From NCBI GenBank assembly GCA_949152475.1, contig OX424555.1, positions 14,278,868 to 14,342,867 on the forward strand: DNA of 64,000 nt, given 5' to 3'. Positions 36,402 through 48,400 of the stretch are shown in pieces; the first letter of the stretch is position 1, and every line of letters starts with the position of its first letter. The position numbers and the translations under genes were made by a program. Source of the DNA: Terebella lapidaria (lineage: Eukaryota > Annelida > Polychaeta > Terebellida > Terebellidae). The notes below the pieces were generated by a model. The model saw only the letters and a list, made by a program, of their open reading frames with translations. It did not search any database and was not told where the DNA came from.

Positions 36402-39400
36402 ACTCGTCTGATTTCAGGAAGCGCGGGAAAGAGATGGTGGACTATATTGCGGACTACATGGAGAATATTCATACGCGGCGTGTGCTGCCTGAAGTTCAAC
36501 CCGGATACCTCCGCGAAATGATTCCGAACCGAGCCCCGAAAAAAGGCGAGGACTGGCATGACATTATGCGTGACGTCGATAAAGCAATCATGCCAGGGGT
36601 AAATATATGATAAATTTGATATGTACATTACAATTTCAAGTGAATAAGTTAGTATATAGTTGTACTAATTTCTGAACGACGCATACAAAGAATTTGAGAA
36701 ATCAGAAAAGATAGCGACAACAATATACTTATAATATAATACATGCTTTGGCTATCGTCCACTGTGTAATTGGCGACCATGGTTGGAGGTTATATCCATG
36801 AACAAATACCTACCGAAAATAGTGTAACAAATCAATAATCACGTGTTCATGCCGCGATCCCAGTATCTATCAGATGACTGGCCCGTCCGATCGAACTTGA
36901 TTCGACAGACAGCTGAACTTGAAAAAGACCTTGGATAACCAATGACATTCAAACACTTAATAGTGAAAAGTCTTCAAACATAGAACGGATGCATACTGCA
37001 TGACTTACTTTTTTCCAATCCTGATACAAATTCTCAGGTCAAATTTCCTTAGCTTACGTGAGTTCTTTCTTATCATTGATCATGTTGATTGAACAAGGTG
37101 GTCTGAGCTACAAATCCTATTTACCCTATAGGCCTACTCTGAACTTTTAAACTCGTTCACACAGATTTTTTTTTGCTGATATTTCTGCGGTGCTGAATAG
37201 TATCATGTTATAACTTTATTCTTTATCTGGGTGTCAACGGCAAATTTCTGCAGAATTTCAGAGTTAAAAAAGTTGGCAACCTACCCCAATGTTAATTTCA
37301 GCCAGGGACGCAACCACGGTGTAAAAGTTGGGGGGGGGGGGGGGGGGTTTGGTGTCCTGGGGGTCGGTCAAATGTTTGGATAATATATGATTTTCTAACG
37401 CGAGCTCCGAAGGCATGCCTCTGGGGGCATGCCTCCGGAAAAATATTGGAAATACACATGATAAATGGTGGCATTTGGTTTCATCTGATGGCTTTTTAGC
37501 ATGAATTCTACACACATATAACATTATATCTCCCACACACACAAAAAAAACTGTCCCAAATTTTTATTGGTTACCACAAAGGTTGGGGTGGGGGTGGCAC
37601 TATCCACCCCCCCCCCCCCCAGTTGTTGCGCCCTTGATCTCAGCCCCAAAACGGAAATTTTGGTCGTGTAGGCCTCTATAGCCATCATGCTCCGAAGTAG
37701 TGTTGTAATTTTTGACCAGACGACACATTAGACGTAGGCGGATCCAGCGGGGGGGGGGGGGCTAAAATGAGAGATAAAGAGAAAAAGAAGAAAGAGAGAG
37801 AGGGAGAGAGAGAGAGAAATAGGCCCTGGATAATATATATTTATATTATAGATCATATAAATATAATATCTAAGGTAAAGAGCTGATATGAATAAATCGT
37901 GGGCGTAGATGGGGGGGGGGGGGTCGGGGGTTTTGGTCTAACCCCCTTTTCACCTAAAATTCCAGGCTTAAACCAAACTGATCCAACAGCAAAAGAGTCC
38001 GTTTCAAGCATAAAATACCCCGTTATATCCCCATCGATGGTCGGCCACAAGAGCGGATCTGGGGGAGGGGGTGTCCAAGGGCTCTGGTTCTGCCTTTTTC
38101 TTTCACTGGAACCCTCTCATTCAGCATGATTGACCGTTCCCATGCAAATTCCAATTTTGGCCCAGGGATTTGACTTAAATTGGTGCTACTTCTCCTGTAT
38201 CTACTGATGATTAAAAAGGTAACTACTATCAGAAATACATGTATTTCTGCTACTATAAGTGCCAAAGGCAGATCCATGGGGTGGGGACGGAAGGGGGCCT
38301 TGTCCACTCCTCCCGCTCCCACCCCCCACCCCACGCACAAAATGAATATCGAAAATTTAGGGGGTAGTGTCGGTACAGAAATGAAAAAATACTTGATTGC
38401 GATATGGCGCACATGTATGGGGAATATAATATTAGTTCTGATGCATTTTTGTCACCAAATGCTTTGAGATATAATAAATTTGGTATTGGCATTATTAGGT
38501 ATTGATGGTGAAAAAAATAATTAATTTGGATTTAATAACAATTGCTTGATTAAAAAAGGTGGTTTTAGTGAGTTTGAGTGAAATTTATACTCAGGAGAGG
38601 CCAGGAAGGTACTACAGAACATGAAAAGGGCTCTGTCTTCTGGGGCCTTTTAGCGGGCCCCAGACCCCCGGCTGCGAGGTGCTTGCCGGGCTCGCATTGG
38701 TCCACTCCCTTAAATCCTGGATTTTCCCCTGGATGCACTACTCTCTTCATTTAGTATGATATACATTCATACTACTTCAATTACTGAAGGGGGTTTACAG
38801 CGCACCCCCCCCCCCCCCCTCTCCCACACACACACAACCTGTAACCAAGCACCTTGTACTCGTCCCTGATTAGTACACGAAAATGGGCATCCAATAGTCC
38901 CTGAAACGTCTCCGGAAACCACCCCAAATGCTCTCATAAAACACCAAAATGCTATTTTGGAACCCCCACACCGAACCCCCAGACCGCATTTACTTTGTGT
39001 GCGCCCCCCTAATCAAAATTTCTGGATCCGCCTCTGTTAGAGTGTGATATACACAAACATGTTGATTTCGAAAGATTATCCCACTAAAAAATCGATAAAA
39101 TGCACGAAACCCTGTACGGACACAAAATCCAGTTTAATTTGTGACAAAAAAAACCACCTACAATGCAGGCCTACTCTACACTTGGCGCCCCGTACGGACG
39201 CTGTAAGTCAATGATTGGGCTAAATTTAACATGGAGCTAGATCGCCGACTTTTTCAATTTACGCGATAGAAGTCTGAAATATCGCATGATTTTGCCGTTT
39301 GACTCCCAGGTGAAGTATGCCAAGTTAAAATAGGATACCCTCGGAGGATACCATTCAGCATCGCTAAAATATCAATGAAAATCAGTGTCAACAAATTCAT

Positions 39401-42400
39401 CAGTCAACAAGTTCGTGTCAATCAGAGTAGGCCTATACATTGTAGATAGCATTTCCACTAAGGGTAATCTATTTGCTGCGTACGATATTGAAAGCTAATA
39501 AACTACCCGTATGTATACGCAGCAAAGAGCCAAAGAAATGGGCAATAAATTGTAAGTTTTGCCAAATATGGTGAAATATCGGTATTAACATGGACAAACA
39601 CACTTACCTGATATGCGCATTCCACATATGTATTAGGCACTCATAGGTGAGAAAAGTTTTAGTCCAGTATCATTATTCAAAGAGAAAACATGTACCAAGC
39701 AGGCCTACCCCCCTATAAATTCACCTATTTTCGCGACCGTCTTTATGAAATCGGCCCATTTATTGTTAGTTAACTGTAAAAACAAACACACCAAGGTGGG
39801 CTTCAGGGAGTTTATTCCAGACAGCAAACAGAAGTAATATTTGAAATGCATACCAAATTAACATGAATATTAATATGATATAATATATTATATATATCAT
39901 AAATTGTTATACCACTTGTATAAACAATTGCATAATAGTAATGCATATGATAACTGTATTACATAATTATGCAAATTAGTAATATGTAAATTGAGTCCAT
40001 TGCTTGTGAACTAACTCAAACTCCCTGACCTAACTACCACTAGTAACTACAAAGGAAAAAACGAAACAAAAGTTCAAATCCTGATCTCTGTGTCCCACAC
40101 CAACAGAACCACGGTATTAATTAACAATTGTATTCAAGGGATGGGAGGGCGGGCCAAAGCAAAGTTGTTGCCAGTTTGGCTGCTAGGCACAGACTGAAGA
40201 GATTTGAAATTTTTTTCCCAGGAATACTGACACCCTGGTGATCAAAATATCATCAATTAAAACCTAAGATTGTGGCAAGGGAAATGGCCCTCCTGGGGCC
40301 CGTGTCTGGAACATGCCAGGCTGCCTGTGGAACCCCTATCTCACCACCCTTGGTGTATTTATATTTACCTCACTTCACAAGTGAAATAAGTATAAAAACA
40401 AACACACCAAGGTGGGCTTCAGGGAGTTTATTCCAGACAGCAAACAGAAGTAATATTTGAAATGCATACCAAATTAACATGAATATTAATATGATATAAT
40501 ATATTATATATATCATAAATTGTTATACCACTTGTATAAACAATTGCATACTAGTAATGCATATGATAACTGTATTACATAATTATGCAAATTAGTAATA
40601 TGTAAATTGAGTCCAAGAGTCCAGATATGGAAGTATAAAGTAGGAGAGCTAGGATGTAGGTAAAACTCTCACAAACGGTTGAACCAGTTGAAACTTGGTG
40701 AGAGGGGAAATGTCTAGGTAACGTTTGTAGGAGTCTGAACGCCAGTCCCCCATCATTTGGATGAGCTCCCCAGGCATGCCTTGGGCAAAGGCCCAAGACG
40801 CCCCACCGCGACGAAAACTGTGGCCTGAGTACAGGGTTGGATCCATGCCGATGGACTGCAATGCCTGCTGTAGCTTGCTGGAGAACTGGTGCTGGGTCAT
40901 GATGTTGATACCCCCTGGGGTGGAGAAGGCAAACAGAGGGGAGTCTTGTGGCAGGGATGAGGAGAGCCGCAGCAGCTCCGTGACTGCAGTGACTGGGCAC
41001 AGTGGGTGGCGTGGGATGTATGGCAGCACCACCTCTACTGCTCTCTCTTTGAACTGGATGGTCTTTGACCAACACACTGACACAATATATCCACGTGGAG
41101 TGATGCGGAGACTATCCCGTGTCAAGCACCGCAGGGGGGCGGCTCCTATTGACCGGGGCAGGAGGTTGGACTTCCGAAACAGGCCGAAGAAGGCCACCGT
41201 ACAGACCGCCCAGAACACAATTTCCTTTGGGGTCAACAAGTGCAGGGTACTCCGGATCCGAAGCAGGAGCTGAGGGGTGATTGGCAGTTTTTGTGTTGCC
41301 TTGGAGCCTTTTTCCCGCTTGATGCCTTTCAGCAGTGTGGAGAGCACAAAGTTGTCCTCCAGTGGGTTGGGAAGGCCGGCTTCCAGGTGTAGCAGGCGGA
41401 GGATATTGAGGTATTTGGGCAGAGATGTGTATGCCAGACGTTCTGCCAGGTGGGCCGTGTATCGGCACGTGTTGTGTCGGGTAACAGGGAAGGGCGGGAC
41501 CCCAGACTGACTGCAAAAGTCCAGGTAACTCCTGAGATGGGCTTGGTAAGACTTTTTGGTGGAGTCGGCCAATGCTAGTGACCGATACCGGGCAATGGAG
41601 CTGTCCAGTTTCTGGAGCATGGCATTAGGTGCTGTATCTGTGTGGTCAAATAACATAAAGCATTAGCTGACATATGGTGCTGTAGCAGTTGTAAACAATG
41701 AGCCGATGATGCGGGGAGACCGTGTCCGATAAGGGAGCACCAAAACTTGAAGTGCCCTGGCTGGTGCAAGCGGGATACAGCATCTGCTTCCACATTAATT
41801 ATTCCTGGTACATGTGAGCATTTGAGGGTGATATCCAACAAGGCAGTTATCCAGAACACTAAGCGCAGGTGCGCCATAATGAGCGGATCCTTGCTGATGC
41901 CACGGCTGATAGCGGCACGCGCTGTACAGTTATCTGTGAAGATATGGACTGTATGTCCCCGCCAGTGGGGAGCCCAGTGGTATATGGCCTGTATAATAGC
42001 CATGGTCTCTTTGACATTGATGTGGGTTGAAAAAATGTCTGGCATATCCAGAGCCCAGTTGATATATAGCCAGTCCGTGGGAGTGATGATGCCCCCACCG
42101 TGTGTGCAGGCATCAGACACAATAGGGATTATTGGGCCTTGAGGTTTGCGAATTGACTTGGTATTGTGGCGCTGTAGAAGGTAGAGCCACCAAGTGATAT
42201 CCTTCTGGAATTCCTCAGTGAGGAGAAGCTTGTGGTGTGGCTTTTTCAATTGGCGAAGTAAACTGAGCACTCGCTGTAGGTAAATTCTACCTGCGGGGAT
42301 GACAGTGGAGGCCCAGTTTAGCTTACCGGCGAGTTGCTGTAGCTGGCGTAGTGACGCCCTACGACGTCCGTGGAAGGATTTCAGCAGATCCGACATGGCT

Positions 42401-45400
42401 GATACTTTGGCAGCTGGAAGGCTGAGAGTGTACGACTGCGTGTCGAGCAGAACACCGAGAAAGGTGAGTTGGCGCATTGGCGAGACGGTTTTGTCCCAAG
42501 CGATGGCGAAGCCGAGCTGCCGGAGCAGGTGGAGGAGGGTCCGGAGACCATTGGCGCACGTCTCGTGATCATGAGCGATCACTAGGAAATCGTCCAAATA
42601 CACTACAACTTCATATCCCTGTCGCCTCATCATCCGTCGCACTGCCTGGGTGAGGCGATGAAAGATGCCCGGGCTAGCCCGAGCCCCAAATGGCAATCGA
42701 CAGTCCGTCATGTAGGTGTAATCCGCATGGTCACTGAACTTCCACTTGAGGCCGGTGTATTCTGCCTGCGATGGGTGGAGCTTCACACTGCGGTAGGCTG
42801 ATTTGAGGTCAACTTTGGCCATGTAATCCTGGGGCTGAAGTCGATCAAGAGCTGAGGCGATGGTTTACCCTCTGGGTGGGAACAGTCATGTATAAGTCGG
42901 ACCGAGTTTGATGTCTTGGGGATGGCCCCCAAGGCACTGACAATCTGGGGTCGGTGGTCCGGTTTACACACAAGGTACCGTCCCTCTGCTAGCTCGGTCT
43001 TGATCTGAGCTTCCACAGCGGCAGAGAATTGTCTCGTTGAGGGGTAATTGTTCACTTCAACATTTGTGTTTGGGACAGGTGTGTCATCATTCGTGATAAG
43101 AAAACCCTCTTTAATCCCTTGTAAGATGAATTTACGATCTGGGTCGTCAGGGGGGATTTTTTCGTCCCATTTAGAGAAGTTCAGACAGCTGGGGTGTTCG
43201 GGAGGCTGGGGTAGATCTTGTGGGGTTGTTTGTGTACCTGGTTCTTCTGGAGTGGGTGGGTTCAGTTTTTTGGGTGGGCTGTCTGCGGATGATTCTCGTC
43301 GCACCCTGGGACTGCGCAGCAATGACGGTATTTGCAATGGTCACCCCGCGGACAGGAGCCACTGTTGAACTGGCGGCAGACTGCTAAGTGGCCGCTGTCT
43401 TTCCGTCTGCTGTCGGCTCCTTTCTTGGCCTGTGTTGGCGCGGGCCTGTTGGTTTCTGGCGCCCTGAGTCGGAGGTGGACACTGGCGAGGTGTGGGGAAT
43501 CACTGCCCCAACGGAAGCCGTGACAGGCCTGCAGTTGTCGGTATGACCTGTCATACTGCAAAACTGATGGCCACTGGTGTGCCTCGCCCAACTCACATAC
43601 CTTGATCGTGTACGCCAGATAGTCCATGATAGTATGTGTACTTAGTTCTCCCCGAGACAACAACTCCCTCATAATCCGGAGGTGGGCTGCTGTCCACTGC
43701 AGGGGACGGACTTGCTCCAGTTTAGGCTTGCGTGGTCCCGAGCGCAGGAGCACTTGGATATCTCCCGTATCGGACACGGTCTCCTCCACACTATCGGGGA
43801 CACAAGGCCGGACGTAGTCCGTGATGTCCAGGTGTTTGGCGGCCGTCTTCGGGAGGAAGTAAGCCAGGGGGTTCAGGTCCACCCGCTCACCTGCTGGACT
43901 GGCGGTGGCGCCCAGGAGTTGGTGGAGACTGGGGACGGGTGCTGTTGAACCAGGTGGTGCCGTCGTGGTGTCTTGTCCCGTCGCGTCCTTGGTTGGGTCC
44001 CGGATCTGGGCTTGCGGCCTGTCGAATGTACTGCAGACAAGGCGCTGTACAGCCCGTCGCTGCGCCAGGGGCTCCAGGGTCATGGCAGTGATGTCCTCTG
44101 GCAGGAGACCTCCGAGCAGGACCTTGGATGTGGCCCCTTGACTGACAAGTGTTGCAATTGTATTGTCAGTCAGGCCCTCTTCTCGAAGCCACTCTCGGAA
44201 CTCCAGATTGACAGCTGGGGTGACCGGCTGGTTGACCCGGGCTGTGCTGGGACTGCTTACATGTATCTGCGTGGGTCCCCCGACCTGCGTTGCCATGGGT
44301 TGTAGAGGACCCATTGTTGAGGTCCAATCTACATTCGGGCACACTGTCCGTGCGATGTTCAGGACATCGTCCATTTCACTTTGCAGGCTGTGTAGGTATG
44401 ACATTGCAATGCCAATATTCAAATATAACTTTATGTAACTTTGATGTAACTTGCTGTAGCCAAGTCCAAAGCAAAGTTGTTGCCAGTTTGGCTGCTAGGC
44501 ACAGACTGAAGAGATTTGAAATTTTTTTCCCAGGAATACTGACACCCTGGTGATCAAAATATCATCAATTAAAACCTAAGATTGTGGCAAGGGAAATGGC
44601 CCTCCTGGGGCCCGTGTCTGGAACATGCCAGGCTGCCTGTGGAACCCCTATCTCACCACCCTTGGTGTATTTATATTTACCTCACTTCACAAGTGAAATA
44701 AGTAGACAAAATACATCTGTGATCCAGGTTTATGGCAAACAGATATCCATTCTGGCATTTACAACACATACATCATCATTTAGTGATGCAAATCGGTCTA
44801 CACACACATATTTGTTTAGCTGTACGCAGCAAATGGTAACTGTGTGCAGCAAATCAATGCCGTGTACACTTATCATGAACGCGATGATAGACTCGAATTT
44901 CACTTTCGGTATTTTTGTGCATTTTGAGGTGAGAGATGCATGATGAAATCGACTGAAAAACCAAAGAGTGTAATTACACGATTTAATTAACAGCTACCAT
45001 GATGCAGTTACCTTACTGCCTTTATGAATAAGCACCTGGTGTATATGTGTAGCTATTTACATGATAGGACCGTCGCCTAGCACTGTTCAATGCGAGCCAT
45101 TTAGCTTCAGTGTCGCCCTGATACTTGGATTTTTATATTGTCTTGTAATACTAGAAGGTTGGTGATTTGTACATCGTGTCACTATGGTAAATCACTCCAA
45201 TTATCAGCTGTAGCAGCATATATTTTCTGCCATGCAACTAGATCTATTTTCATGTTAATTTTGGGGAATTCATGACGGGTGCCACTAGTGGGGCAGGAAA
45301 TGCTCACTCTTTCCGGAACACCTGATTTCACCTCCTAATGGCCATTCTTGGGGGTTCATGAGTTTCCCTGTCATTTTTGTTTTCTCTCACTTCGTATGCC

Positions 45401-48400
45401 TGATATGACTTTCTGTCCCCGGACTATGAGATTGAATAACGGACCCCGTTTTGTTTGCTCGGAATACCTAATACTGGGTATTGATTCCACGCCTATTCCT
45501 CCGTTTGACGGGTGTGAATTTAGATCGATAAATTTCATGTTTTCTAAAATATGTGCTCGCCTTCTTTTTACTGAGGATCAATTTCGTTCTCCCCATATTC
45601 TCTGTAAAAAATATATTCAAATTATCAACATTCAAGTGAACACGGCATTGATTTGCTGCATACAGTTACCATTTGCTGCGTACAGCTAAACAAATATGTG
45701 TGTGTAGACCGATTTGCATCACTAAATGATGATGTATGTGTTGTAAATGCCAGAATGGATATCTGTTTGCCATAAACCTGGATCACAGATGTATTTTGTC
45801 CTGTTAACTAACAATAAATGGGCCGATTTCATAAAGACGGTCGCGAAAATAGGTGAATTTATAGGGGGGTAGGCCTGCTTGGTACATGTTTTCTCTTTGA
45901 ATAATGATACTGGACTAAAACTTTTTTCACCTATGAGTGCCTAATACATAATTATGTGGAATGCGCATATCAGGTAAGTGTGTTTTTCCATGTTAATACC
46001 GATATTTCACCATATTTGGCAAAACTTACAATTTATTGCCCATTTCTTTGGCTATTTGCTGCGTATACATACGGGTAGTTTATTAGCTTTCAATATCGTA
46101 CGCAGCAAATAGATTACTCTTAGTGATTTCTAGACACATTTTCCCCTAGATAACGCACTGGCAGCACCCACGGTTCCACGCCTACTTTCCGGCCGGTAAC
46201 TCGTACCCTTCCATTCTCGGGGACATGCTCTCGGACGCCATCGGCTGTGTCGGCTTCTCCTGGGTAAGCCCGGGGTCTACATACATGCACATATTACTAC
46301 ATGCGCATGCCAAACGTTTTTTTCTCTCAATTTTTATATTTCATATCTTATAATATATAATTGGAGAACACACTGAGACAAATACATGTGTTTTCACAGA
46401 ATCTGATTATCCTTATTAGTTATCGACATTTTAATAATAAGACGGGGATTCTAATTTCATAATTATATTATAACATTTTATTATTATATTTTTATCAGTT
46501 ATTTATTAGATTAATTTGCACGAGAGAGTACTAATCGAGTACGGTATATACTAGTACGACAATCAGACTATCATCCTGCCATCAAATTGATCTACTATAG
46601 TTTGGAATTGAGTTTTGAGAATATAGCCATAGAATAGAGAGGGAGACGAGTTTTGTACACACGCTATGTAAATTCATGATCCGTTATTCTCTTGTACTCA
46701 ACAGGCGGCCAGTCCGGCTTGTACCGAGCTGGAGACATTGGTTCTCGACTGGCTCGGTATGTAATCACCTCCCCATCGAATACAAGCTCGCATCGATAGC
46801 ATTATAATAAACATTTACGTCCTATGTATTGAAAATGTTCTTCCTAAGACAGCAACAAAAAATATTTGCCTGTATATTTCAGCGAAGATGATAGGACTCC
46901 CTCCAGTGTTTCTTCATGAGCATGGTATAGGAGGCGGTGTCATACAGGTTTGACATTTCATATACACGATGTATATATATTGCATGAATAAAATAAAGTT
47001 GCATACTTTAATATCGCCCTCTAAATCTATGACAAAGTCTGCTATAAAAGAAGTTACATATAATTTATTATTTCCCTCTAAATCTATATATAGATGTCTG
47101 CTCGTAGTTTTTCGCCACAATCACGCAAATCCTCGCCGGATGCCTGATATTTCCAAACACACCAAAAGGTCATCACTGCATTTACTGCACTGAATCGGTC
47201 GGGATCACATGGTGAAATGATTCATGAGCTATCCAAATTATGTTTTGTAAGTTCGAGTTAAATGACTGTATGTACAGGGTTCCGCCAGTGACTGTGTACT
47301 GGTCAGTCTGCTCGCCGCTCGTTTCGCCGCCATCAAGGACCTAAAGAACAAGTTCCCGTTCGTGGAGGAAGGGGTGCTTCTCTCCAGGATGGTCGCCTAC
47401 TGCTCCAAACTGGTCAGTCTATACATGCTCCAAACTGGTCAGTCTATATGCAGTCACCGTAAGAACCCTGACTACCGAAACGTTATTCCGCATTACATTG
47501 TCATTCGTTGTCTGCCCATTAAACTGGTAAACGGAGAAAAAAGAAACCAAACGATCTGACACAGGTTGAACGATATACATGTATGTTACAGGTAATGGGG
47601 TTTGCACGGTGGCAGTGTTTCAGGCCTACGGCTCTCTGTCGACGATGATGTGATGCATTAGGCCTAATTGATATGGACAACGCATATGAGGCGGCCAAAA
47701 AAGCTGTTCGCATAACTACATTCTAACATTTCATTCCCAGGCACACTCGTGTGTGGAGAAAGCTGGTCTGATCAGTATGGTCAAGATGCGAGAGCTGGAC
47801 ATTGATGACAACTTCGCCCTGAGAGGTCCTACACTCGAGAAAGCCATAGCGGTCAGGATATCAATATTTAGGGCTCATTTCTGGAATATCTTAGAGTGTT
47901 AACAATATCCCATTGTTGAATTGTTATTCACCTTCCTGTGTCGTTGTTCTGCAGGAAGACAGAAAACTTGGTCTGATCCCGTTTTATGTGAGTAGAACAC
48001 TTGTGACCGTTTGGTAAATTATTCAAGTTTATTTTACCGGTATCTGAATTCAGAGAAGAAAAAAACTGAAAACGCCTCTTTGTTATACCAAAATTTTTGC
48101 GAACAATGGTACTTCCAGCAAAAGCCACTTTCCATAAATTAACACCTCCTCTACTAGCAGTTATCCCACACACTCTACCATTGTGTCTAACTTGTGTCCG
48201 TCATGTGAAAGGTGTGCGCAACTCTGGGTACGACGGCGGTGTGTTCCTTCGACAACCTACACGAGCTCGGTCTGGTCTGTGAGAAGGACAACATCTGGCT
48301 GCACGTGGACGCCGCGTACGCCGGCAGCGCCTTCATCTGTCCCGAGCACCAGCACTTCATCAAGGGCATAGAGGTCTACACCACATACATCTTCAAAATA

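Larger units (their letters stand above)
37158..39390. mobile_element. Foldback (MITE-like) element expanded by two nested insertions
   Basis: The left arm (about 37158-37303) and right arm (about 39217-39390) are diverged inverted repeats. Both match the intact 0.5-kb foldback at 50190-50702, including the shared words GGCAACCTACCCCAATGTTAA and TTGCCGTTTGACTCCCAGGT (right arm). Internal sequence near 37695-37730 also matches 50405-50440. The extra length comes from insertions at 37304-37639 and 37733-39036. Lies in intron 1 of the decarboxylase gene. Confidence 0.7.
39775..44704 (-). mobile_element. Ngaro-type tyrosine-recombinase retrotransposon with split direct repeats
   Basis: In its own (minus) sense the order is A (44704-44466), ORF1, RT/RNase H, recombinase, B (40615-40393), A (40392-40154), a 154-bp spacer, B (39999-39777). 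This A-genes-B-A-B layout is the split direct repeat structure of PAT/Ngaro elements in the DIRS order. Both A copies are 239 bp and both B copies 223 bp and look almost identical, so the insertion is young. No target duplication. The matching arm of the host transposon (45801-45806) shows the empty site GTTAAC-AG-GAC. The reverse transcriptase has one small deletion/frameshift (near 42865), so this copy is probably not autonomous. Confidence 0.9.
39456..46125. mobile_element. CACTA-ended element with ~0.5-kb inverted arms, interrupted by the Ngaro-like element
   Basis: The ends are CACTAAGGGTAATCTATTTG (39456) and the inverted ...CAAATAGATTACTCTTAGTG (46125), with perfect 5-bp flanks ATTTC at 39451-39455 and 46126-46130. 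The left arm (39456-39774, then 44705-44880) pairs with 46125-45640. Without the inserted retroelement the length is about 1.74 kb. The word TTTGCTGCGTAC or its complement recurs about eight times near the ends and inner arm edges (39474, 39516, 44823, 44838, 45652, 45669, 46057, 46100), like subterminal transposase sites. CACTA elements usually make 2-3 bp duplications, so the 5-bp flank is unusual. No transposase gene; non-autonomous. The loop (44880-45640) is non-coding. Confidence 0.75.

Noticed and set aside
40272-40460. Frames starting identically at 40272 and 44584
   Set aside because: Both begin inside the repeat A copies of the Ngaro-like element; the shared start reflects the repeat, not a gene.
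45348-45689. 113-codon frame in the loop of the CACTA-ended element
   Set aside because: No domain, no splice context and no transposase-like motif.
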